Positions 26,445-34,680 of a DNA stretch of 37,526 nt are shown here, in pieces. Positions within the stretch are counted from its first letter, which is position 1; each line of letters starts with the position of its first letter. Below the pieces are notes generated by a model. It was not told where the DNA came from and did no database searches. It saw only the letters and a program-made list of their open reading frames with translations. Made by a program: the position numbers and the translations under genes. Origin of the DNA: an uncultured Gammaproteobacteria bacterium (GTDB taxonomy: Bacteria; Pseudomonadota; Gammaproteobacteria; Arenicellales; Poriferihabitantaceae); NCBI GenBank assembly GCA_937992195.1, contig CALKKV010000049.1:1-37526 (forward strand), given 5' to 3'.

Positions 26445-28378
26445 GCGCTTTTAAACCCCTCCAAAACGGCTTCTTCGACAGTGCGTGGCGAGATCGCATC
26501 TCCAATCACATTAATTTTTGCGTCAAGATCCTGTGCCCATGGGTGACGGTTATTGGACCTCGGTGCATAGCAACTGATAATGGTATCGACGTCATCACAA
26601 ATAATAGGTTGCTCGCTCGTCATATGTTGAAAAAAGGCGGTGCCGGCATCCGCACCATAAAAGCGCGCAAAAGGAATCATCTCCACCTCCAGTTTATGTA
26701 GCTCGCCAATCCACTGGTCTCGTACAATTCCCTGCAAAGATTCTCCGGGCACACTACCACCGCACAATAACCGAACGTGGTGGCCTTTTTGAGAGAGCAT
26801 TTGCGCGATTCCGAGACCGCTCCAGTCGCAAGCCCAATCGGCGACAACTACATTGTGACCAATGTCGACATCACCACTGATCACACGCCATGAATCAACC
26901 AAGTGCATATTGCCAGTCTCTACATTCGGCAAGCGCGGAGTAGCTCCGGTAGCAATGATGATGACACCCGGATTGAAGGAGTCAATCGTTTCATCATCTA
27001 TCTCAGTGTTTAACCAAATCTCGACACCAGATTCTTTAAGCTCTTGAGTTAGATTGGTGATAACACCCCCAAACTCCGCTCGGCCGGGAAGTTTTTCTGC
27101 AAGAATAACCTGACCACCCAAACTATTGGATTTCTCCACTAACAGAACGCGATGGCCACGCTCAGCTGCGGTGACTGCAGCTTTCATACCGCCTGGGCCG
27201 CCGCCAACTACCAATACTGATTTCGCTTTCGCAGCAAATTCCCTTTGCGGGAAAGTTATCTCACGGCCGCTAGCCGGGTTTTGAATACATGATACCGGAT
27301 GATGCGCCAATCGATGACCGACGCAAGCCTGGTTACATCCGATACAGGCTCTTATATTGTCAGCTCGTCCGGTTGAAAATTTATTAACAAACTCTGGATC
27401 CGCGATAAGCGCCCGAGCCACACCAACCATATCCGCCTTACCAGATGTCAAAATTTCTTCTGCAACCTGTGGCTGATTAATTCTTCCAGCAACCAGCACT
27501 GGTTTACTGACGGACCGCTTTAGTTTCTCAGCGTCGTCGGCAACAAATGCTGCGGGCACTGCCATGGGAGGAAACACATGTATCCAACCACCCGGCGCAG
27601 CAGTGGTTCCCGAGATGACGCTGAAATAATCGAGATCATCGTCTGTTTCTAACGTCTGACAAATTTTGATGACCTCATTGCCATCCATACCATTGTCGAT
27701 TTTTTCGTCCAGAGTAATACGCACACCCAGGGTTTTGTCGTCACCAATTTTCTTTCTGGTGCGCCGCACAATCTCCCGCAACAGGCGCATTCGGTTTTCA
27801 AAGCTACCACCGAACTCATCCTCACGGTTGTTCGTAGCCGGGTTCAGAAATTGCGAGATGAGATAGCCCATACTGGCGAGAATTTCCACACCGTCCAGAT
27901 CGGCTTCGGCCAGTCGACCTGCTGCGTTGACATAGCTTTCGATAATCTCCCAAACCATGTCATTGGGCATGGGTATCGCCACTACCCGATAACGCTCATC
28001 CGGAATATCCGATGCAGAATAAGTTAACGGGCGAGAGCCATCATGACTTAGGCGGACCGCGCGACCGGCGTGGAACAACTGCCCGAATACCGGTGTATCA
28101 AACTCTCGGCAGGCATTACCCAATTTTTGCATTCCCGGGATGAGGTCATCACTGCCGGCATAGAGAAACGACTCTTTGTACCCATAGCTTGGATGGAGAG
28201 TCATCCCTTCCAGAATAATCAATCCGACGCCACCTCTAGCACGAGCCTGGTGGTAGGCAATCAAAGGATTGGTCACCATGCCGTTGTGGCTCAAAGTAGT
28301 CCCATGGGGCGGGTTGAATATGCGATTACGAATCGTTTTTGGCCCCAAATCAATGGGTTGCAGCAGGCTATCGAACAT
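26432..28378 (-). CDS. NADH:flavin oxidoreductase, FMN/FAD/[4Fe-4S] (DgcA / dienoyl-CoA reductase-like)
   Basis: 648-aa three-domain flavoprotein. An OYE-type FMN barrel covers residues 1-about 330, then a cluster site C-x2-C-x3-C-x11-C (CIGCNQACVGHR...C), then a nucleotide-binding half beginning VLVVGGGPGGMKAA. At the TMADH Cys30 position it has Gly (G26 in NPPHGTTL), so FMN is not covalently bound, unlike the 691-aa paralogue at 10739-12814. Known relatives include 2,4-dienoyl-CoA reductase, dimethylglycine-catabolism DgcA and stachydrine-catabolism proteins. Beside a Rieske oxygenase, the likely role is demethylating the secondary or tertiary amine product. It is divergent from the Rieske gene. 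Confidence 0.85.
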   Translation of the reverse strand: MFDSLLQPIDLGPKTIRNRIFNPPHGTTLSHNGMVTNPLIAYHQARARGGVGLIILEGMTLHPSYGYKESFLYAGSDDLIPGMQKLGNACREFDTPVFGQLFHAGRAVRLSHDGSRPLTYSASDIPDERYRVVAIPMPNDMVWEIIESYVNAAGRLAEADLDGVEILASMGYLISQFLNPATNNREDEFGGSFENRMRLLREIVRRTRKKIGDDKTLGVRITLDEKIDNGMDGNEVIKICQTLETDDDLDYFSVISGTTAAPGGWIHVFPPMAVPAAFVADDAEKLKRSVSKPVLVAGRINQPQVAEEILTSGKADMVGVARALIADPEFVNKFSTGRADNIRACIGCNQACVGHRLAHHPVSCIQNPASGREITFPQREFAAKAKSVLVVGGGPGGMKAAVTAAERGHRVLLVEKSNSLGGQVILAEKLPGRAEFGGVITNLTQELKESGVEIWLNTEIDDETIDSFNPGVIIIATGATPRLPNVETGNMHLVDSWRVISGDVDIGHNVVVADWACDWSGLGIAQMLSQKGHHVRLLCGGSVPGESLQGIVRDQWIGELHKLEVEMIPFARFYGADAGTAFFQHMTSEQPIICDDVDTIISCYAPRSNNRHPWAQDLDAKINVIGDAISPRTVEEAVLEGFKSAWSI

Positions 28379-28492
28379 CGAAAGTAGTCTAACGGTTAAA
28401 TTAACGAGCGCAGCAGTTCTTGCATTAATGAAAATATAGCACTATATTTTCATTTTACCGAAATATTCCTCATTAAATTCATGTGATGCGAT
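28379..28492. promoter_or_regulatory. divergent promoter region of the Rieske/flavoprotein cluster
   Basis: A 114-bp AT-rich gap between divergent catabolic genes, large enough for two overlapping promoters. It contains the long palindrome at 28427-28454. No confident -35/-10 pair can be chosen because the palindrome and flanks are all AT-rich. Confidence 0.6.
28427..28454. promoter_or_regulatory. perfect 28-bp palindromic operator candidate
   Basis: The arms AATGAAAATATAG and CTATATTTTCATT are exact 13-bp reverse complements with a 2-bp centre, CA. It lies 38 bp before the Rieske start codon and 48 bp before the start of the divergent oxidoreductase gene. A dimeric XRE protein bound here could control both transcripts at once. 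Confidence 0.65.
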
Positions 28493-29692
28493 ATGTCTGC
28501 TGCCCCAGATAGCCAAACCTTAGACACGTTTATCGATTCCGAGCTGGTTGAACGCTTTTATACGAAAACAGAAGATGGATCCGCCCTACCCAATGTCGCC
28601 TATACCAGCGAGGCGTTCTATCAATTCGAACAGAATACCGTTTTTCGGAAAACCTGGGTTTTCGCTATGTTCGCTCACCAGATTGAAAACCCGGGAGACA
28701 TGATTCCGGTTGAAGTCGCCGGACAGTCATTGGTGTTAGTGAAAGGTGATGACCAAACTATTCGGGCATTCCATAATGTGTGTCGTCATCGTGGTGCGCG
28801 ACTAATCAACGAACCGCAGCAGGGAAAGAAAACCTTTGTTTGTCCGAATCACGCCTGGTGCTACGACCTCAAAGGAAAGCTCAGAGCGCGGCCACATTTT
28901 TTTGGTGGAGAGAAGCACGATATTAATAAAGAAGAACATCACCGTGCCGATCTTACGGAAGTACGCTGCGGTACCTGGCACGACTGGGTATTTATAAATC
29001 TCGATGGCAATGCGATGGCGCTGGAAGATTATCTGCGCCCGGTTACTGATCAGCTGAAAGACTATGACTTCAGCGATCTACGTTTTGGCAGCGCGCTGGA
29101 ATTCGACCTCAAGGCAAACTGGAAACTGGCCATCGAAAACTTTCTCGAGCCTTATCATGTGTTTGCTTGCCACCCCTGGCTGAATTCTTTTGTCGGTATG
29201 GATGAGCGACAGCCGCCAACATTTAAAGATCATGTCTTGCAATGCGGTTATACCTTTCAAAAAACCGATCCAGCCAGAGGCGAAGGTCTGCCCTACTTCC
29301 CGAATCTCCCCGTTGAAAAAAAATCGCGTGGAGATTGGTTTGTACTCTTTCCAAACTTTGCATTTGAAATATTTCCCGATCAGCTAGACGTGTTCATTGC
29401 AACGCCGAATGGGTTTGATCAATGCCATGAAACCATCGCGCTGTATTTTATAGGAGACGGTGCGGACTCCAAAGAATATGCCGAAGGCAGAAACACGGTG
29501 ATTCAGAACTGGTTGGATTTAAACAATGAAGATCTGGGTATCATTGAAAGAATGCAAGCCGGCAGATCTTCAGAAGGTTTTGATGGTGGCGTGCTGTCGC
29601 CGTACTGGGATCCGGCGTCCCAACATTTTGCGAGGCTAATTGTTGATAGCATGAGCGATAGCAATTACAAGAAACCGGTGAATAGCAAATGA
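28493..29692 (+). CDS. Rieske-type oxygenase alpha subunit (betaine/quaternary-amine monooxygenase-like)
   Basis: 399-aa non-haem iron oxygenase. The Rieske [2Fe-2S] ligands are C97 and H99 (CRHRG) and C117 and H120 (CPNHAW). The mononuclear iron site has H222 and H227 in ENFLEPYHVFACH, with E219 likely bridging and D347 (NNEDLGII) a probable third ligand. This layout matches the choline/glycine-betaine/stachydrine/carnitine monooxygenase branch, whose members remove a methyl group from a quaternary nitrogen as formaldehyde. No dedicated ferredoxin-type reductase is encoded nearby. The stop overlaps the next gene by 4 bp (ATGA). Confidence 0.88.
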   Translation: MSAAPDSQTLDTFIDSELVERFYTKTEDGSALPNVAYTSEAFYQFEQNTVFRKTWVFAMFAHQIENPGDMIPVEVAGQSLVLVKGDDQTIRAFHNVCRHRGARLINEPQQGKKTFVCPNHAWCYDLKGKLRARPHFFGGEKHDINKEEHHRADLTEVRCGTWHDWVFINLDGNAMALEDYLRPVTDQLKDYDFSDLRFGSALEFDLKANWKLAIENFLEPYHVFACHPWLNSFVGMDERQPPTFKDHVLQCGYTFQKTDPARGEGLPYFPNLPVEKKSRGDWFVLFPNFAFEIFPDQLDVFIATPNGFDQCHETIALYFIGDGADSKEYAEGRNTVIQNWLDLNNEDLGIIERMQAGRSSEGFDGGVLSPYWDPASQHFARLIVDSMSDSNYKKPVNSK

Positions 29693-30774
29693 AAGCGGTG
29701 CTGCTCACCGGCCACGGTGGTTTGGAAAAACTTGAATACCATGAAGATGTTGCTAACCCTGTTCCGCAAAGCGGAGAGGTTTTGATCCGGGTAAATGCTT
29801 GCGGTTTGAATAATACCGATATTAATACGCGAACAGCGTGGTATTCGAAAGGTGTAGAGCAGGGAATTACAACGGATGCTGTCGTGGCGGGCTATGATGA
29901 TTCGAATGGTGATGACGGGAGCTGGGGAAACGCTACGCTGAGTTTTCCGATAATTCAGGGCGCGGATGTTTGCGGTGTTGTCGAACAGGTTGGCGATAAC
30001 GCTGAAACAGGACTCGTGGGAAAACGTGTTCTGATCGATCCGTGGTTTCTGGATGCAGACAATCCCACCGATATGTCCCGCGCTCGCTACTTCGGTTCTG
30101 AAATCAACGGCGGTTTCGCTGAATATACCGTTGCCCCAGTCGCAAATGTTTACCCCATCGAATCAAATTACTCAGATGCCGAGCTTGCAACATTTGCCTG
30201 CGCGTATGGCACCGCATTAAACCTTATCGACCGCTCCGGGTTATGCGAGGGAGAAGTTATTGCTATTTCAGGTGCTTCGGGTGGCGTTGGTTCTGCGGCA
30301 ATTCAAATTGCAAAAATTCTGGGTGCCTCAGTCATTGCCATTTCCAGCCCTGATAAAGAGCAAGGGTTACTCAACATTGGCGCGAATTTTGTTGTGGATC
30401 GAAACGACAGAAACCTAAAGGAGAATATTATTGGCCTTGCCGGAAGAGAGATCGATGTAGCGGCTGATGTTGTAGGTGGTGAGACGTTTTCATTGCTTAT
30501 CGATTGTCTGCGACAGGGAGGTCGGTATTCCAGCAGCGGTTGTATCTCTGGTCCGATGATCGACTTCGACTTACGTAAACTGATTTATCGCGATTTGCAG
30601 TTAACCGGTGCAACCGTCATTCCTCCTGGTAATTTTTCCAGACTGGTAAGCTATATCGAAAGCACGCAACTCAAGCCCGTGCTGGCAGAAACCTGGCCGT
30701 TGCAGGATCTCGCGAAAGCACAACAATCGTTTATGAAAAAAGCCCATATCGGGAAAATTGTCGTAACCATGTAG
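29689..30774 (+). CDS. zinc-less MDR-family oxidoreductase (quinone oxidoreductase-like)
   Basis: 361-aa medium-chain dehydrogenase/reductase. The GroES-like domain reads VNACGLNNTDINTR near residue 40, where zinc enzymes have a catalytic Cys; here Asn replaces it, and no structural zinc Cys cluster is visible. The Rossmann motif is ISGASGGVGSAAIQIAK. It thus resembles NADPH-dependent quinone or enone reductases. Translation is coupled to the Rieske gene by a 4-bp overlap, so it may supply reducing power or process the aldehyde/enamine product; this is inference. Confidence 0.85.
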   Translation: MKAVLLTGHGGLEKLEYHEDVANPVPQSGEVLIRVNACGLNNTDINTRTAWYSKGVEQGITTDAVVAGYDDSNGDDGSWGNATLSFPIIQGADVCGVVEQVGDNAETGLVGKRVLIDPWFLDADNPTDMSRARYFGSEINGGFAEYTVAPVANVYPIESNYSDAELATFACAYGTALNLIDRSGLCEGEVIAISGASGGVGSAAIQIAKILGASVIAISSPDKEQGLLNIGANFVVDRNDRNLKENIIGLAGREIDVAADVVGGETFSLLIDCLRQGGRYSSSGCISGPMIDFDLRKLIYRDLQLTGATVIPPGNFSRLVSYIESTQLKPVLAETWPLQDLAKAQQSFMKKAHIGKIVVTM

Positions 30775-30803
30775 TCGAACAAGCCCTTCAAACGTGAGAC
30801 AAG

Positions 30804-31430
30804 ATGAATAAAAAAACCAAAGTTGGCGATTCTTATGCCGCTAATTCTAGCGACGAACAACAAGCAACTTATGACATCTGGGCGGCAGATTATGAAAAAG
30901 ATTTGTGTGAAATGGGGTATCGCGTTCCGGCGGTTGCAGCTGCAGTATTTTCGCGTTTCGTGCCATTGGACGCTGACCCAATTCTGGATGCCGGATGTGG
31001 CGGAGGAATTCAAACTGAAGCACTGGTTTTATCTGGCTACGGTCCGTTCGTCGGCATAGACTTTTCTCAGGGTATGCTGGGAGTCGCCAGAGAAAAAAAC
31101 CTCTATTCAGATCTTCGTCAAATGGAAATGGGTAAACCGCTAGACTTTACGGACGAAAGTTTTGCAGCCATCCTGTCCATTGGAACGATCACACCCCGTC
31201 ACGCTCCGCCAAACAGTTTTGACGAACTACTGCGCATCGCGAAAAAAGATGCTCCGATGGTTTTTTCGCTCCGCGACGATCCTGAACAAGAGGCCGAATA
31301 TCCGCTGGCAGTAGAACAACATTCGAATGCCGGTAACTGGCAACATATTTTTTCTACCGATAGTTTTTATTCCATGCCCTACGGCGAACCATCGGTAACA
31401 CATCGGGTACACGTCTACAAAAAATGTTGA
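30804..31430 (+). CDS. class I SAM-dependent methyltransferase (METTL27-like)
   Basis: 208-aa soluble methyltransferase. Residues 23-42 (YDIWAADYEKDLCEMGYR) and motif I (ILDAGCGGG, residues 60-68) with GIDFSQGMLGVAREKNLYSDL follow the WBSCR27/METTL27-like pattern. The substrate of this group is unknown. It lies 29 bp after the MDR gene with GAGAC before the ATG, so it is probably the third gene of the Rieske operon. It could reuse a methyl group or modify an intermediate; no evidence decides. Confidence 0.78.
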   Translation: MNKKTKVGDSYAANSSDEQQATYDIWAADYEKDLCEMGYRVPAVAAAVFSRFVPLDADPILDAGCGGGIQTEALVLSGYGPFVGIDFSQGMLGVAREKNLYSDLRQMEMGKPLDFTDESFAAILSIGTITPRHAPPNSFDELLRIAKKDAPMVFSLRDDPEQEAEYPLAVEQHSNAGNWQHIFSTDSFYSMPYGEPSVTHRVHVYKKC

Positions 31431-31435
31431 GATCA

Positions 31436-31462
31436 CACTGCCTTAATCTGAAAAAGGCAGTG
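31436..31462. terminator. candidate bidirectional terminator between convergent genes
   Basis: A perfect 9-bp stem, CACTGCCTT/AAGGCAGTG, with a 9-nt A-rich loop sits between the methyltransferase and the convergent molybdoenzyme gene. There is no long U-tract on either side, so termination may be weak. Confidence 0.5.
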
Positions 31463-31483
31463 CTCTGAATCGCTGCTCGCGCT

Positions 31484-32578
31484 TTATTTAACCTCTACTT
31501 CTATGCGGGCAACACCGTTATTGGCGACACCATACAAACTCCAGGTATGCTCGTCGGGTTGAACATTTCCAGCTGAGTCAGTTGCGCGCACGCAGAGCAT
31601 ATGTTTTCCTGGCGTTGCAGACCAATCGAATCGCCAACCTCGCCATGCATAGTCTCCAATCGGATCATCAAGCACTGCATCGCTCCAGTTTGCACCATTG
31701 TCAGCACTTACCTCTACTCGCGCAATCGAATGCAATCCGGCCCACGCGCGACCGATTAACTCGACATTGCCTTTCTCAACAATACGCTTGAGAGAAGGAA
31801 AATCAGAAATTCCTGGCGGTGCCATCAGCGCACGTACTTTCATTGTTTCTATGGCCGTTCCTTCGTCACCATCACCGCTGACCTCACGATAGAATTGCAT
31901 CTGCATTCCATTGAATGGTTCTGTCAATACTTCTATTCTGTCTAACCATTTAACGTTGGTCATACCATACCAACCCGGCACCACAAGTCGAAGAGGATAA
32001 CCATGCTGCGGCTCCAATGGCGCACCATTCATCTCATAAACAAGGATCACTTCATCCTTCATCGCATCCGCCAATCTCAGCGAACGTTGGTAAAACTGCT
32101 CTTCGCCAGATTGAGTCCCAAAATCAATTCCTGTAAACAAGACCTCTACTGCATCATCCTTGATCCCGGCTTCCTCCAGAACATGTCTTAATGGCGTTCC
32201 CGTCCACTCTGCAGTACTCACCGCGCCGTGTATCCACGGTTGATTAATTGGTCGCGGTTTCATGAACGCTCTGCCATTTCCCGCACACTCCATCGTTACG
32301 GGCATAGTTACCGACGGCCGACTCCTTATATTTTCCAGGTCAATTGAAACCTCATTGTTGACATGTCCATGAACCTTCAACTGCCAGTTCAAGCTATCTA
32401 CTTCAGGTATATCAAAATGATTCAGAAGATAGTGCATACCGGTCGGAGTTACTGGAAATCTCAAGCCTTCGGCAGGAATTCCACGATTACGAAACGCCAG
32501 CTCAAGTTCTTGAGGAAAGAAATAATCTTCACTCGTGTAGTCCCCTTCTGGTTTATTGCTTGCCGTTTTTGTATTCAT
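31484..32578 (-). CDS. sulfite oxidase-family molybdopterin oxidoreductase
   Basis: 364-aa protein with the oxidoreductase molybdopterin-binding domain followed by the Mo-cofactor dimerisation (Ig-like) domain. The molybdenum-ligating cysteine is C98 in MECAGNGR. WTGTPLRHVLEEAG, EPQHGYPLRLVVPGWYGM and VKWLDRIEV are conserved family segments, and VEVSADNGANWSDAVLDD is in the second domain. No Sec or Tat signal and no haem domain are visible, unlike periplasmic SorA or eukaryotic sulfite oxidase, so it is probably cytoplasmic with an unknown electron partner. The substrate may be sulfite or another oxidisable compound. AAGG precedes the ATG. Confidence 0.85.
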   Translation of the reverse strand: MNTKTASNKPEGDYTSEDYFFPQELELAFRNRGIPAEGLRFPVTPTGMHYLLNHFDIPEVDSLNWQLKVHGHVNNEVSIDLENIRSRPSVTMPVTMECAGNGRAFMKPRPINQPWIHGAVSTAEWTGTPLRHVLEEAGIKDDAVEVLFTGIDFGTQSGEEQFYQRSLRLADAMKDEVILVYEMNGAPLEPQHGYPLRLVVPGWYGMTNVKWLDRIEVLTEPFNGMQMQFYREVSGDGDEGTAIETMKVRALMAPPGISDFPSLKRIVEKGNVELIGRAWAGLHSIARVEVSADNGANWSDAVLDDPIGDYAWRGWRFDWSATPGKHMLCVRATDSAGNVQPDEHTWSLYGVANNGVARIEVEVK

Positions 32579-32782
32579 GATTACCTTTACCTTCTCGTTT
32601 TTTATTTGACAGTTCGACCAATTTAATCCTCGAACACCTGATAGCCTGATGCTTCATCGGGATTCCACCAAAAATATCTTTCTGATAAACATCACCTTAT
32701 CATAAATATTGACCATCATTGCCATTTAAAGTTGCAGCTAAGATCTAGCATTACCAGATTTTATAGAAAATCTTTTCTGAGT

Positions 32783-33108
32783 CTATATTTTCTTAAGTTT
32801 CATATAACCAAGGTTATTTCCATCACTTTCTTTTTCAATTTCTATCACTAGATGCTTTTTCGTTTTCACTTCGAGCACCGAACCCTTGCCAACCACTTTT
32901 TTTGCACTATCAGAAAGCCATAGACTTGCGGCTAGGTCTCTTTGGGAGCCGCCATTGGCCAATTCATAATCTCTGGTGAAGTAGTTACCACTGTATTTTT
33001 TCTGACCAGAATGACTGATTCTTTTTCCTGCTCCGCTGATTCAGAAACAGGTTTATGGCATGCAACAAGAATGACGATCAGGACACTAATGTAAATTCAG
33101 TTTTTCAT
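32783..33108 (-). pseudogene. broken small lipoprotein gene
   Basis: On the minus strand, ATG at 33108 opens a lipoprotein signal (MKN-stop-IYISVLIVILVACHKP, lipobox LVAC) interrupted by TGA at codon 4. After a frameshift near 33000, another frame reads KKYSGNYFTRDYELANGG, then LWLSDSAKKVVGKGSVLEVKTKK, ending LGYMKLKKI at 32783. The two parts would make a lipoprotein of about 105 aa. No family is recognised. The nonsense codon plus frameshift make it non-functional unless they are sequencing errors. Confidence 0.6.
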
Positions 33109-33657
33109 TAAAAGTGCAACGGGAAATGCTTAAACACAATGCCTCGAGGAGAAACTGATTTTTTACGTCCCTGGTTCACTTCGTAAACTACACTGTAGTG
33201 AACACAGCGTAACTGCGCAGCAACTATTTCTTTTGGCAGGTGCTTAAAGATAAAGAGCGTATATTCATCTTATGAACTATATGCGGCTTGATAAGATCCA
33301 AATCTTTCCAAGAACGCTTCAAGTGGGTATTCGATATGCGAGACTTCGCTAATGAAACATTTATATCACTCAATGACGATGCATATACACGTTACTGCGT
33401 TGATAAAATGTTTTCTCAAGGCGGTGTGCGCCAGCGAATATACTGACCGCTTCAAGTTATGAAATGGTGCTTGAGTCAGTAGTTCATCAAATAGGAGTTG
33501 CGATTGCGCTTGACGGAGCGTTAACCTGATTTCACGAGATTGCAACAATTCCTATTTAGAATTTTCGGGAGAAGCACGCGTATGCAATAATTTGTAATGA
33601 AGATAAAGCTTTAGTAAATACGGTGAGAAGCTTTCTGAACTTGGCAAAAATTAGTTC
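33109..33657. other. gene-free region, no recognised content
   Basis: About 550 bp with no supportable gene. It has scattered short open frames and a weak 7-bp inverted repeat, GTTCACT/AGTGAAC, near 33174-33203. It looks like decayed sequence; nothing specific was recognised. Confidence 0.5.
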
Positions 33658-34155
33658 TCATTCATCTGAACCAGATAAGTCTCGCATGGCCTTAAGAGTA
33701 TTAAGCATGCCAATATCTTTCTCTCGAGCTGTTTTTTCTTTAACTTCAATGAGTGCGTTCAATTGGAGAATGCTTATTGACAAACCATTTTCTAAATTCA
33801 ATTTTTCGATACTGCCTGCAAGTCTAGAAAAATCATCACCGATTCCAATGGCTCCAAGAACATCAAGGGGCCCGAAACAAGTAGCCAACAAGTGGTGCCC
33901 GGATGACTCTAAATCAGTTAGCGTCGGCTCGATGTGTTTCGGCAAGTGCTCTCTATAATGTGCACCCAACTCTTTTAATGCATTTTGCAAGCGGCTAAGA
34001 TTCTCACTATCCCTCGCGTGAACAATACCCAGATCAAATGTTGTAACGGGGGCACCAAGTAATACTGCACAAACACCCCCTACGACAATGAACTCAACAT
34101 TGTGATTTGTCAGGATTTCAAGTATCCGCGCGAAATCAGGCGCTTCTTCGTGCAT
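33658..34155 (-). CDS. nucleotidyltransferase-fold protein with altered catalytic motif
   Basis: 165-aa protein of the minimal nucleotidyltransferase fold. The segment VEFIVVGGVCAVLLGAPVTTFDLGIVHARD matches the GG...DxD motif region, but the second metal-binding Asp is Gly (DLG rather than DLD). The gene overlaps the end of a small upstream gene by 20 bp, so the two are co-transcribed. Such pairs occur in mobile regions. With one acidic ligand gone it may be inactive; the function is unknown. Confidence 0.65.
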   Translation of the reverse strand: MHEEAPDFARILEILTNHNVEFIVVGGVCAVLLGAPVTTFDLGIVHARDSENLSRLQNALKELGAHYREHLPKHIEPTLTDLESSGHHLLATCFGPLDVLGAIGIGDDFSRLAGSIEKLNLENGLSISILQLNALIEVKEKTAREKDIGMLNTLKAMRDLSGSDE

Positions 34156-34336
34156 TTCGCAGCTTCATTATAGAGCTAACATTCTTTTGCAGAATATTCA
34201 GACGCTCAGAAGGTGTCTTTGAACTCATCCATCGGATTAATGTTAGATCCACACCAGAATCTGAGTAAACACGTGAAGTTGACTTGGGAGGATTTTTTGG
34301 AATTGGGGCGGACAATGTTCTGAAATAGTAGTTCAA
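34136..34336 (-). CDS. small protein upstream of the nucleotidyltransferase gene
   Basis: 66 aa at most. The likely conserved core is RVYSDSGVDLTLIRWM followed by SERLNILQKNVSSIMKLRNAR, a helical segment that I recall preceding similar nucleotidyltransferase genes. The first about 20 residues (PIPKNPPKS...) look non-conserved, so the true start may lie inside. It overlaps the following gene by 20 bp. The function is unknown. Confidence 0.5.
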   Translation of the reverse strand: MNYYFRTLSAPIPKNPPKSTSRVYSDSGVDLTLIRWMSSKTPSERLNILQKNVSSIMKLRNARRSA

Positions 34337-34680
34337 CCAGATACTTCAATTGTACCGTATTCTCGATTTTCCTAGTTACACGTGACTTTTGTGTGCAACA
34401 TCAAAGCATGGGAACTGGATCAGTTGCCGCGCAATTGAACCGGCACGATGTTGCCATCGAGGGATTTTAAGTCCCACAACTAAACACTAAGTCGCTGATA
34501 GTTAATAATAGTTAGTGTCAGTTTGTGATCGTCACAAATATTGTCAATTCAACAGTTTATCGTAGTTTAGAGCAATTAATATAAGGTGAGCACTGTACCT
34601 TTGGTATACCTTTTTTTTCTGCGTTCAATCGCATTTTTCAATATTATTTTCTGACCATAAACTCTGCAGCCAACACGACG
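34337..34680. other. intergenic region with tRNA fragment
   Basis: 344 bp between the small gene pair and the antitoxin gene. Apart from the tRNA-Leu-like remnant (about 34426-34480) it holds AT-rich sequence with short repeats of TAGTTA-type words near 34498-34520. No further gene is seen. Confidence 0.5.
34426..34480 (-). pseudogene. tRNA-Leu(UAA) 3' fragment, possible attachment-site remnant
   Basis: On the minus strand, GGGACTTAAAATCCC forms an anticodon stem with the 7-nt loop CTTAAAA (anticodon TAA). CGATG-GCAA-CATCG forms the long class II variable arm of a leucine tRNA. TGCCGGTTCAATT then gives the 5' side and loop of the T arm. The D arm and 5' acceptor are absent, and the T-stem 3' strand is degraded (GCGCGGC rather than CCGGC). 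A 3'-half tRNA copy is what integration of an island or phage at a tRNA gene leaves behind. Confidence 0.6.

Noticed and set aside
28493..29692. Naming the Rieske protein gbcA (glycine betaine monooxygenase)
   Set aside because: The branch fits, but the reductase gbcB is absent and choline, stachydrine and carnitine relatives look equally compatible by eye.
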